A stretch of 12,815 bases of DNA from Chloroflexota bacterium. GTDB lineage: Bacteria > Chloroflexota > Anaerolineae > Anaerolineales > DRMV01. The translations under genes and the position numbers were made by a program. Of this stretch, positions 1-9,803 are shown in pieces; positions within the stretch are counted from its first letter, which is position 1, and each line of letters starts with the position of its first letter. Under the pieces are notes generated by a model. That model made no database searches and had not been told where the DNA came from. It was given only the letters and a program-made list of their open reading frames with translations. The stretch is from NCBI GenBank assembly GCA_013153375.1, contig JAADEN010000162.1:1-12815 (forward strand), in the 5' to 3' direction.

Positions 1-756
1 CAGCGCGGGCGTGGCGGCCAGCACGGTGCGGCCCGGCAGGCCGGGGTCGAACACGCGCGCGGTCAGGGGCGCGCGGCCCCGGCTGTCCAGCACCACCCGC
101 AGGGGGTGGTGCACCGCGTCCGCGTCGGGCAGGCGGGTGGTCAGCCGCGGGTCGTCGGCCTCCACCGTGCCCCGGCCCACTAAGATGGCGTCCACCTGAT
201 CCCGCAGGCGGTGCACCCAGGCCCGGGCCTCGGGGCCGGTGATCCAGCGCGCGTGGCCCGTGCGGGTGGCGATTTTGCCGTCCAAGGTCATGGCGTACTT
301 GGCCACCACCCAGGGCCGGCGGGTGCGCACCCAGTGCGCGAAGCCCTCGATGAGTTTCCGGGCCTCGGCCTGACCCTCGCCCAGCACCACCTTGACCCCC
401 GCGGCCCGCAGTTTGGCCACGCCCTGGCCGTGCACCACGGGGTTGGGGTCCAGAGTGGCGATGTGCACCTCCGCGATGCCGGCCTCCAGAATCGCGTCCA
501 CACAGGGCGGGGTGCGGCCGTGGTGCACGCACGGCTCCAGGGTGACATACATGACCGCGCCCCGGGCCGCGTCGCCGGCCTCGCGCAGCGCGAAGATCTC
601 CGCGTGGGGCTCGCCAGCCTTGGGGTGGAAGCCGCGGCCCACGACGCGGCCGTCGCGCACGATGACCGCGCCCACCGCGGGGTTGGGATGGGTGCGCCCC
701 AGCCCGCGGCGGGCCAGATCCAGGGCCAGACGCATGGGAGCGGGCGTTTCGCTCAT
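1..756 (-). CDS. ribD: Bifunctional riboflavin biosynthesis deaminase/reductase RibD (C-terminus cut off by window edge)
   Basis: RibD carries out two successive cytosolic steps of riboflavin synthesis: deamination of the pyrimidinone ring made from GTP, then NADPH-dependent reduction of its ribosyl side chain. 252 codons are visible of about 360 usual. The N-terminal cytidine-deaminase-like domain is complete: HPNPAVGAVIV near residue 23, the zinc/catalytic triplet PHAE (H51, E53), and the zinc cysteines C76 and C85 in TLEPCVHHGRTPPC. The reductase domain begins near residue 147 (RPWVVAKYAMTLDGKIA) and includes WITGPEA and VGRGTVEADDPRLT, typical of the RibD C-terminal domain. The start ATG overlaps the TGA of the upstream permease (ATGA), so translation is probably coupled and the two share an mRNA. 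I saw no FMN riboswitch in the leader of that unit. The identification is secure; the missing end lies left of base 1. Confidence 0.95.
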   Translation of the reverse strand, partial: MSETPAPMRLALDLARRGLGRTHPNPAVGAVIVRDGRVVGRGFHPKAGEPHAEIFALREAGDAARGAVMYVTLEPCVHHGRTPPCVDAILEAGIAEVHIATLDPNPVVHGQGVAKLRAAGVKVVLGEGQAEARKLIEGFAHWVRTRRPWVVAKYAMTLDGKIATRTGHARWITGPEARAWVHRLRDQVDAILVGRGTVEADDPRLTTRLPDADAVHHPLRVVLDSRGRAPLTARVFDPGLPGRTVLAATPAL

Positions 757-3350
757 GGCTCGGTCTCACCCTCGGCCGGGGAGGTAGGCGCGTCGGTCGC
801 CTCGTCCTGGCGCCCGGCCCCGGCGGAGCCAGTTCCCCCAGCACTTGCCCCGTGCCCGTTGTAGCGCCGCCGCAGTTCGCGCACGAAGGGGTCGTCGGAA
901 GCGGTGGGCAGGGCCTCCAGGCTGGTGTACACCCGGGTCAGGTAGCGCCGCCCATCGGCCCGAATCACGGCCACCTCCGCGACGATGTCCTTGGGCAGCA
1001 TGTCGTAGTCTTGCAGGGTCCAGATGGTGGTGATGTGGTCGCTCAGGTTGGGCCACTGGTCCTTGGCCCAGGTGTAGCGCTGCCGGGCGAACTGCCAGAT
1101 GTCGTCGGGCAGGGGGCGATGGCGGTAGGCCTTGAATTGGGGCCAGATTTGGGCGAAGGGCGTGTTGGGGAACAGGGTCTTGAGCATGGCCTGCTGCACG
1201 ATCTCGGGGGGACGGCTCCGCTCGGGCAGCACCCAGTTGGGATGGAAGTTGCGGATGAAGGTGAAGATGCCGAAGTGGGAATAGCCCTCGATGACCTCCA
1301 TGATCTCGGGCTGCCGCGCGTAGGCCCGGCGGTAGGCTTCCTCGAGCAGCAGGCTGGGCTCCTCGGTGTGCTCGTGGTCCTCGCCCTCCCAACCGCTGCG
1401 GCGCACGCCCCGGGGCAGGACCTCGAAGCGGAAGAAGCGCGGGTCCACATAGAAGTGGGCCGCGGCCGCGCGGCGGATGCGGTCGGGCTCGACATTGAAC
1501 TTGGCCATCGCGCCGCGGGCGATGAGGTCCTCCAGCGCGTCGGCCAGGCCCCGCTGGCGGGCCTGGTCCAGAGCCCGCTCCAGGCCGCTGTGGTAGGTGA
1601 TGGGCCCGCGGGTGGCCAGGACCTTCTCCATCAGCGCGTGGGCGTCCAGTTTGCGCAGGCCGCCGTTGGCGTTGACCCACTGGATGAGGGTGATGAGCGC
1701 GCCGGCCACCGCGATGGCCACCAGCGCGTGGTACTTCATGACCACCAGGATGACCAGCATGGTGTAACTGGCCAGCATCCCCCGCAGGCCCGCGAAGCGC
1801 AGGGATTTGGCCTCGGGGCTGCCCGGCTCGATGCCCCGCTCGCGCAGCACTTCGTCCCGGGCGAAGAAGACCGCGGTGCTGCTGATGACGAACGCGCTGA
1901 CGAAGCCGAACGCGTAGTAGGCCTCGACCACGGTGACCTGCCGGATGATGGGGATGAGCACCGCGGCGATGAACCAGATGACCGCGATGCCCACCCGGTC
2001 GTCCAGGAACATGGCCGGCAGGCGGCCCAGGCGGGCCGCGTTGGCGGCCACGGCCGCGCCGCCCACATAGCCGCCGCCCTGGGCCAGCAGCAGGATGACG
2101 GCCAGCAGCAGCCCGGCCACGAACAGGAAGGTGGCGCCAAAGGTGCCGGCCAGCGCGTCCTTGAGGGCCCGCGCGGTGGCGATGCTGGACGCGGTTTGGG
2201 CCACGAAGGTCTCCCGGTCCGGCGGCGGTGGGATTTCCGTCTCCTCGGCCAGGGGGCGCAGCACCGCGCCCTCCACATAGCGGGCGATGTACAACTCCTC
2301 GGCCGCGGCCCGGTCCGCGTCGGTCACCTGGATCTCGTCGGGCTGCACGCCCCGGCCCAGCCACTGCGCGGCCGTGATCTCGTATTCGATGAGCAGGGTG
2401 CTGTAGCCCTCGGTCGCGGGGATGTTCCAGCGCTTGGCCGCGTACAGTTGCATCACGCCCGTGCCGATGAGGAACAGCGCGGCCAGCACCAACGCGGTGC
2501 GGATGACCATCCACTTGGGCTTGGCCGCGTGCTTGCCGCTGGCCGGGATGACCTCATAGCCCGAGAAGCCCAGCATGGCGCTGGACATGGAGCGGAAGAA
2601 CAAATAGATCACCATGCCCGTGGCCAGTGCGCTCAGGTCCTTTTGGGCCCGCACCACATGCTCCACCACCTCCGCGGCCTGCAGGCGATGCACGATGCCC
2701 TCGGTCAGGAAGGCCCACTCGGGGTGCTGCCAGGCCGCGATGGCGGTCATGGACAGCGCGGCCAGGGTGAACAGGGTGAACGCGCCGCCTCCCAACAGGA
2801 ACAGGGGCACGGCCCGTTTGGGGCCCATGAGCACCAGCACGGCCATGATGAAGAAGGCGAACAACTCGGCCAGCAGGATGCGGTAGGCGGCCAACTCGGG
2901 CAGCACCAGCATGAGCACATCCGCGGCCGAGATGGCGCTGATGATGATGGTCAGGATGGCGTCCAGGAAGAACAGACTGGTGCCCACCCACGACAGCCAG
3001 CGCAGCCGCGGCGGGCCGATGGATTCCACCAGGGGCCCGCTGCCGCCCGCGTTGGGGCGCAGGTAACTGCCGGCCTGGTACGAGGGCACGATGCCGAAGT
3101 AGAGCATCAACGAGAGCACGCCGAACGCGGCGATGGCGATGCCGTGATAGCCGTGCGCGCCGTGAATGGCCAGCAAGGTCTGGTACGCGGCCACGCTGAA
3201 CGCGTCCGCGGCGATTTCGAAGATGAGCGCGAACACGCCCAAACCCGTGCCGCTGACCAGCAGCCCTTCGACCAGCAGGCGGGGCAGTTTGCGCCGCGCG
3301 GCCCGCCATTCGCCCTCGGGCACATAATTGCGGAAAAGTCCTAAGGGCAT
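753..3350 (-). CDS. APC-superfamily permease with large soluble C-terminal domain
   Basis: Inner-membrane transporter of 865 aa; substrate unknown. I place the start at the ATG at 3350, where the motif MPLGLFRNYV begins, because AAGGAGG lies seven bases upstream; an in-frame ATG at 3494 lies upstream of the predicted promoter and is rejected. About 11-12 hydrophobic helices can be read, roughly at 25-45, 65-86, 120-146, 150-175, 178-205, 243-265, 281-305, 398-424, 452-470, 474-497 and 525-558. An 80-residue hydrophilic insert (about 316-396, with IPPPPDR) separates the seventh and eighth. GFSGYEVIPA (261-270) followed by a helix resembles the substrate-site region of amino-acid/polyamine/organocation permeases. 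Residues 565-830 form a soluble domain I do not recognise, rich in Trp, Tyr and Phe, and the last 35 residues are a Gly/Ala/Thr/Glu tail. Ordinary APC permeases have 450-600 residues. The gene overlaps ribD by four bases. APC membership is moderately secure; function is not. Confidence 0.75.
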   Translation of the reverse strand: MPLGLFRNYVPEGEWRAARRKLPRLLVEGLLVSGTGLGVFALIFEIAADAFSVAAYQTLLAIHGAHGYHGIAIAAFGVLSLMLYFGIVPSYQAGSYLRPNAGGSGPLVESIGPPRLRWLSWVGTSLFFLDAILTIIISAISAADVLMLVLPELAAYRILLAELFAFFIMAVLVLMGPKRAVPLFLLGGGAFTLFTLAALSMTAIAAWQHPEWAFLTEGIVHRLQAAEVVEHVVRAQKDLSALATGMVIYLFFRSMSSAMLGFSGYEVIPASGKHAAKPKWMVIRTALVLAALFLIGTGVMQLYAAKRWNIPATEGYSTLLIEYEITAAQWLGRGVQPDEIQVTDADRAAAEELYIARYVEGAVLRPLAEETEIPPPPDRETFVAQTASSIATARALKDALAGTFGATFLFVAGLLLAVILLLAQGGGYVGGAAVAANAARLGRLPAMFLDDRVGIAVIWFIAAVLIPIIRQVTVVEAYYAFGFVSAFVISSTAVFFARDEVLRERGIEPGSPEAKSLRFAGLRGMLASYTMLVILVVMKYHALVAIAVAGALITLIQWVNANGGLRKLDAHALMEKVLATRGPITYHSGLERALDQARQRGLADALEDLIARGAMAKFNVEPDRIRRAAAAHFYVDPRFFRFEVLPRGVRRSGWEGEDHEHTEEPSLLLEEAYRRAYARQPEIMEVIEGYSHFGIFTFIRNFHPNWVLPERSRPPEIVQQAMLKTLFPNTPFAQIWPQFKAYRHRPLPDDIWQFARQRYTWAKDQWPNLSDHITTIWTLQDYDMLPKDIVAEVAVIRADGRRYLTRVYTSLEALPTASDDPFVRELRRRYNGHGASAGGTGSAGAGRQDEATDAPTSPAEGETEP

Positions 3351-3391
3351 AACGCTCCCTCCTTCGCGCCGGGGCCTGAACGCGCGGGCCC

Positions 3392-3430
3392 GGGCCGACG
3401 GGACGGACGAACGGCTGTCCCCATCGGCCC
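3392..3430 (-). promoter_or_regulatory. Imperfect hairpin in the permease mRNA leader
   Basis: On the minus strand GGGCCGA (3430-3424) pairs perfectly with TCGGCCC (3398-3392), and the stem continues inward with a wobble and G-C pairs. It lies within the predicted leader of about 115 nt, some 40 nt before the permease start. No T-tract follows, so it is not an intrinsic terminator. It does not look like an FMN riboswitch. Its role is unknown; GC-rich spacers form such hairpins by chance. Confidence 0.35.
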
Positions 3431-3471
3431 GCGCTCCCAGGCGTCCCACGAAAACGAACGAACGGTGGTCT

Positions 3472-3477
3472 ATTATA
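3472..3477 (-). promoter_or_regulatory. Predicted -10 box for the permease-ribD unit
   Basis: A perfect TATAAT on the minus strand, in very GC-rich surroundings, predicts transcription starting near 3465 and a leader of about 115 nt before the permease ATG. At the expected 17-base spacing there is no good -35 box (CCCAAC), and there is no extended -10 TG. The promoter may therefore need an activator, and an inverted repeat sits exactly at the -35 position. Confidence 0.5.
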
Positions 3478-3487
3478 GTCCGACCCG

Positions 3488-3502
3488 CGCCCAAGTTGGG
3501 CG
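3488..3502. promoter_or_regulatory. 15-bp inverted repeat overlapping the -35 region (possible operator)
   Basis: The sequence is CGCCCAAGTTGGGCG: two perfect 7-base arms around one central base. Relative to the predicted permease start it spans about -23 to -37, a usual position for an activator or repressor dimer. Each arm is only 7 bases and the region is GC-rich, so chance is possible. Confidence 0.35.
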
Positions 3503-3646
3503 GGCCCGTGGGGCCGCGTTCCCGGCCGGGCGCCTCTACGATGCCGCTTCTCGCGTCGGGGGAAAGACCTCCGAAGCGGGCCTGCGCCTCTCGCGAGGCC
3601 GATCGGACCTCGTGCGCGCGCCCGCGGCGTCCGCTTTGTCATCTTT

Positions 3647-3655
3647 TGGTATAAT
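3647..3655 (+). promoter_or_regulatory. Extended -10 promoter for the reductase-cupin operon
   Basis: TGGTATAAT is a perfect extended -10 element (TGnTATAAT). No convincing -35 box lies 16-18 bases upstream, which is normal for extended -10 promoters. Transcription should start near 3662, giving a leader of about 36 nt before the reductase ATG at 3698. Confidence 0.65.
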
Positions 3656-3685
3656 GATTAGAGGAACCGTACCCATCCATCGCTT

Positions 3686-3691
3686 AGGAGG
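3686..3691 (+). promoter_or_regulatory. Ribosome-binding site of the aldo/keto reductase
   Basis: AGGAGG, a full Shine-Dalgarno core, lies six bases before the ATG at 3698. It fixes this start, and the protein then opens directly with the family's first strand motif (YRRLG). Confidence 0.85.
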
Positions 3692-3697
3692 TCTTCG

Positions 3698-4663
3698 ATG
3701 CAGTATCGTCGGTTAGGTCACGCCAGTGGTCTGAAGGTCAGCGCCATTGCTTACGGCGCGTGGGTCACTTTCGGCAACCAGTTGGGCGAGAAAGAGGCCC
3801 GGGAACTCATCCACCGGGCCTATGATTTGGGCGTCAACTTCTTCGACAACGCGGATGTCTATGCGCGCGGGCAGGCGGAAATCCTGATGGGCAAGGCCAT
3901 TCGGGATCTGCCCCGCGAGGCTTTGGTCATCTCCAGCAAGGTCTTCTGGCCCACCATGCCCGGACCCAACGGGCGGGGCCTGTCGCGCAAGCATGTGATG
4001 GAATCCATTCACGCGTCCCTGCGCCGCCTGGGCGTGGACTACCTGGACATCTACTACTGCCACCGCTTCGACCCCGAGACGCCCCTGGAAGAGGTGGTGT
4101 ACACCATGGACACCCTCATCCGGCAGGGGAAGATCCTGTACTGGGGCACTTCGGAGTGGACCGCGGCTCAGATCACCCGCGCCTGGGCCATCGCGCAGGC
4201 CAACCATTGGGCCCCGCCGGTGGTGGAGCAACCCCAATACAACATGTTCCACCGGCGGCGGGTCGAGGAGGATCTGGTTCCTCTGGCCCGCGATCTGGGT
4301 ATTGGCCTGACCACCTGGAGCCCACTGTATCAGGGGATTCTGACGGGCAAGTACAACGACGGCATTCCGCCGGGCAGCCGGGCCAGCCTGGAGAGCATGG
4401 CCTGGATTCGGGATCGCATCACGCCGGAGCGTATCGCCAAAGTGCGCGCCCTGACCGAGGTGGCTCAGGAACTGGGCATCACCACGGCCCAACTGGCCAT
4501 CGCCTGGCTGTTGCGCCTGGACGAGGTGAGCGCGGTGATCACGGGCGCGACCAAGATGGAGCAACTGGAGGAGAACATCGCCGCGATCGAGGCCGTGGAC
4601 AAGTTGGACGAGGCCGTGCTGGAGCGCATCGAGCAGATTTTGGGCTCTGAGTCCTGCGAATAA
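3698..4663 (+). CDS. Aldo/keto reductase, Kv-beta (AKR6-like) family
   Basis: NADPH-dependent oxidoreductase of 321 aa with a TIM-barrel fold, probably cytosolic; the carbonyl substrate is unknown. The catalytic tetrad is complete: D50 and Y55 in FFDNADVYARG, K81 in ISSKVFW, and H122 in YYCHRFDPETP. The motifs GLSRKHVMESIHASLRRL (94-111), YWGTSEWTAAQI (148-159), EQPQYNMFHR (177-186) and TWSPLYQGILTGKY (206-219) follow the potassium-channel beta-subunit branch of the AKRs closely. In mammalian Kv-beta the tetrad histidine is Asn; here it is His, so normal reductase activity is expected. The cofactor loop before the C-terminus (ITGATKMEQLEEN, 281-293) is intact. It is first in an operon with the cupin downstream. 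Length is normal for the family. No partner channel is visible in the window. Confidence 0.93.
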   Translation: MQYRRLGHASGLKVSAIAYGAWVTFGNQLGEKEARELIHRAYDLGVNFFDNADVYARGQAEILMGKAIRDLPREALVISSKVFWPTMPGPNGRGLSRKHVMESIHASLRRLGVDYLDIYYCHRFDPETPLEEVVYTMDTLIRQGKILYWGTSEWTAAQITRAWAIAQANHWAPPVVEQPQYNMFHRRRVEEDLVPLARDLGIGLTTWSPLYQGILTGKYNDGIPPGSRASLESMAWIRDRITPERIAKVRALTEVAQELGITTAQLAIAWLLRLDEVSAVITGATKMEQLEENIAAIEAVDKLDEAVLERIEQILGSESCE

Positions 4664-4667
4664 GGAG
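4662..4667 (+). promoter_or_regulatory. Cupin ribosome-binding site overlapping the reductase stop codon
   Basis: AAGGAG begins inside the TAA stop (4661-4663) of the reductase and ends seven bases before the cupin ATG at 4675. Sharing of stop codon and Shine-Dalgarno sequence is typical of translational coupling, so the two proteins are probably made together. Confidence 0.8.
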
Positions 4668-4674
4668 CGGCAGC

Positions 4675-5025
4675 ATGACGGACCCGCATGTTCGGACGCA
4701 CCCGCTGCTTCCCCCGCGGCCGCGGGCCCTGGCCGACCTGGTGGCCTACCAGGAGGGCGTGGTGGTCAGCCGCACCCTGATGGACGGCGCGGGCGGCAGT
4801 GTGACCCTGTTCGCCTTCGCCGCGGGGGAGGGCCTGCGCGAGCACACCAGCCCCTACGACGCGCTGGTGTACCTGGTGGAAGGCGAGGCCGAGGTGGTGA
4901 TCGCGGGCGCGTCGCACCGGGTGCGCGGCGGGGAGGTCATCCTGCTGCCCGCGCACGAACCGCACGCGCTGCGTGCGGTCCAGCCCTTCAAGATGCTCTT
5001 GGTCATGGTGCGCGCGGCGCGGTGA
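4675..5025 (+). CDS. Small single-domain cupin protein
   Basis: 116-aa protein with one conserved beta-barrel (cupin_2 type), likely cytosolic. The first cupin motif is GEGLREHTSPYDALVYLVEG (51-70), with a single histidine (H57) instead of the usual HxH pair and Asp62 near the usual acidic position. The second is GGEVILLPAHEPHAL (85-99), with H94 and H97. A metal site is therefore possible but reduced compared with classical cupins. Similar short stand-alone cupins (opening YQEGxVVSRTL, ending PFKMLLxMxR) are widespread in bacteria and of unknown function. It starts 11 bases after the reductase stop and shares its promoter, so it may act on related substrates or sense a ligand; this is inference. 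It converges on rpoC, with the terminator hairpin in between. Confidence 0.85.
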   Translation: MTDPHVRTHPLLPPRPRALADLVAYQEGVVVSRTLMDGAGGSVTLFAFAAGEGLREHTSPYDALVYLVEGEAEVVIAGASHRVRGGEVILLPAHEPHALRAVQPFKMLLVMVRAAR

Positions 5026-5060
5026 AGCGTCCGCCGGGCTCGTCGGGCCCGCGCCTTCCA

Positions 5061-5107
5061 GGAAAGAAAACACCGCGCTCCTGGCCCTGCGGCCGGGAGC
5101 GCGGTGT
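5061..5107 (-). terminator. Strong intrinsic terminator of rpoC
   Basis: Bases 5070-5081 (ACACCGCGCTCC) pair perfectly with 5096-5107, then a T-G wobble (5082/5095) and four more G-C pairs (5083-5086 with 5091-5094) close on a four-base loop. This gives a 17-pair stem without bulges. Read on the minus strand it is followed by TTTCTTTCC, the expected U-rich tail, about 20 bases after the rpoC stop. On the plus strand no T-tract follows the hairpin, so it mainly serves rpoC, though it may also stabilise the 3' end of the cupin mRNA. Confidence 0.9.
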
Positions 5108-5127
5108 CGCGCGTGGTCCGAGTGGAC

Positions 5128-9450
<4,323 letters not shown>

Positions 9451-9456
9451 AAGCAA

Positions 9457-9462
9457 CCTCCT
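9457..9462 (-). promoter_or_regulatory. Ribosome-binding site that sets the rpoC GTG start
   Basis: On the minus strand AGGAGG is followed by six bases (TTGCTT) and then GTG at 9450. This spacing is ideal for GTG. The ATG at 9471 lies upstream of the Shine-Dalgarno and cannot use it. Known RpoC proteins commonly begin close to METKD, which agrees. Confidence 0.85.
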
Positions 9463-9469
9463 GGGGAGC

Positions 9470-9482
9470 ATACCCTGGCCCG
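9470..9482 (-). repeat. 13-base direct repeat, copy near the rpoC ribosome-binding site
   Basis: CGGGCCAGGGTAT (minus strand) lies eight bases upstream of the rpoC Shine-Dalgarno. An identical copy lies at 9743-9755 in the promoter spacer and -10 box. A 9-base core of it (GCCAGGGTA) recurs, also on the minus strand, at 11404-11396 near the antiporter's predicted start. Confidence 0.6.
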
Positions 9483-9522
9483 GGGTGAGGGTGGTGGTGC
9501 TGGGGGATGGGCTCCGCGTGGG

Positions 9523-9577
9523 CTCGCGACGCGCTTAAATAAAAGCGCCGCCACAGGGCCTAAGCGCCTGTCGCGAG
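9523..9577 (-). promoter_or_regulatory. Leader stem-loop with two alternative inner pairings upstream of rpoC
   Basis: CTCGCGAC (9577-9570) and GTCGCGAG (9530-9523) form a perfect 8-bp outer stem. Inside it AAGCGC (9536-9531) can pair with either of two GCGCTT copies: 9567-9562, which extends the outer stem after a two-base bulge, or 9548-9543, which makes a separate 6-bp hairpin with a six-base loop. No T-tract follows, so it is not a terminator. It lies 60-70 nt before the rpoC ribosome-binding site. Mutually exclusive pairing suggests a regulatory switch or protein-binding site, but no known RNA family is recognised. Confidence 0.5.
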
Positions 9578-9654
9578 AAAAGTCTGGCGGACCTTCATTC
9601 CCAAGTTGACCACCCTTGTGTGTCGGGCGAACCCCAAAAAATCATGGAACAGAC

Positions 9655-9699
9655 AAAAAAAGCCAGCGCGCAGGCGCGTTGCGCGCCACCACGCTCGCT
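9655..9699 (-). terminator. Intrinsic terminator inside the rpoC leader (attenuator candidate)
   Basis: On the minus strand the bases from 9699 to 9661 fold into a hairpin of 15 pairs: AGC/GCT, then AGCGTG/CGCGCT (one T-G wobble), then GGCGCG/CGCGCC on a CAA loop, with one single and one double mismatch between blocks. A run of seven T (9661-9655) follows immediately. This is a good Rho-independent terminator lying downstream of a strong promoter and about 205 bases before the rpoC start. It could attenuate rpoC, end a short RNA of about 75 nt, or terminate read-through from the glycosyltransferase gene. Confidence 0.75.
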
Positions 9700-9730
9700 A
9701 CGATCGAGTGAGAGGCCTTCGGGTTTTCAT
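9698..9730 (-). CDS. Candidate 10-residue leader peptide upstream of rpoC
   Basis: ATG at 9730 opens a short frame coding MKTRRPLTRS and ending at TAG (9700-9698). The predicted transcription start falls 0-3 bases before the ATG, so it would be a leaderless message without Shine-Dalgarno. Three of ten residues are Arg, written with CGA, AGG and CGA, whereas the neighbouring genes mostly use CGC and CGG. The stop codon overlaps the first two bases of the terminator's 5' arm, so a ribosome reaching it would cover that arm. Ten-codon frames are common by chance, and no translation evidence exists. Confidence 0.35.
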   Translation of the reverse strand: MKTRRPLTRS

Positions 9731-9739
9731 GCGAGGCGC

Positions 9740-9768
9740 ATTATACCCTGGCCCGCCTCAGGCGTCAA
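9740..9768 (-). promoter_or_regulatory. Near-consensus sigma-70 promoter of rpoC
   Basis: TTGACG (9768-9763), a 17-base spacer and TATAAT (9745-9740) match the housekeeping consensus at 11 of 12 positions with ideal spacing. An A6 run on the same strand at 9785-9780 upstream of the -35 could act as part of an UP element; it is the loop of a GGCGCG/CGCGCC inverted repeat (9774-9791). The predicted start is near 9733-9730, giving a leader of about 280 nt. The promoter begins only 36 bases after the glycosyltransferase stop codon. Confidence 0.85.
9743..9755 (-). repeat. 13-base direct repeat, copy in the rpoC promoter
   Basis: This is the same CGGGCCAGGGTAT as at 9470-9482. It covers the downstream part of the spacer and the first three bases of TATAAT, where a bound protein would block RNA polymerase. 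Whether it is an operator or coincidence cannot be told from one window. Confidence 0.6.
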
Positions 9769-9803
9769 GGGTCGGCGCGTTTTTTCGCGCCCGCGGCCCG
9801 GCC

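Larger units (their letters stand above)
3351..3697. other. Divergent intergenic control region (347 bp)
   Basis: This spacer separates the leftward permease-ribD unit from the rightward reductase-cupin operon. It holds a TATAAT promoter on each strand, a 15-bp inverted repeat, the permease leader hairpin and a small hairpin with GCCTC/GAGGC arms at 3586-3599. I see no protein gene or recognisable RNA gene: the open frames crossing it are short and lack ribosome-binding sites. Confidence 0.6.
9451..9803. other. Long rpoC leader / spacer without a conventional gene (353 bp)
   Basis: Between the rpoC start and the glycosyltransferase stop there is no normal protein gene. From upstream to downstream on the minus strand it holds an inverted repeat with A6 loop, the promoter, the candidate leader peptide, the terminator, a second T6 run at 9641-9636, the alternative stem-loop and the ribosome-binding site. 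I found no second good promoter between the terminator and rpoC; the best candidate (CTTAGG, 17 bases, TATTTA) is weak. Confidence 0.6.

Noticed and set aside
852..3344. An 830-codon plus-strand frame opposite the permease
   Set aside because: Same register effect; biased His/Gln/Gly/Asp composition and no recognisable domain.
3351..3471. FMN riboswitch upstream of the permease-ribD unit
   Set aside because: The leader shows a GC-rich hairpin but none of the conserved sequence blocks of the FMN element.
3351..3494. Upstream ATG extending the permease by 48 residues
   Set aside because: The extension lies across the predicted promoter and hairpin and reads as Arg/Ser-rich sequence; the ATG at 3350 has a strong AAGGAGG.
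5070..5107. Bidirectional terminator also serving the cupin operon
   Set aside because: No T-run follows the hairpin on the plus strand, so only the rpoC direction has a complete intrinsic terminator.
9451..9471. ATG start for rpoC at 9471
   Set aside because: The AGGAGG lies downstream of this ATG, while the GTG at 9450 is correctly spaced and gives the family-typical METKD start.
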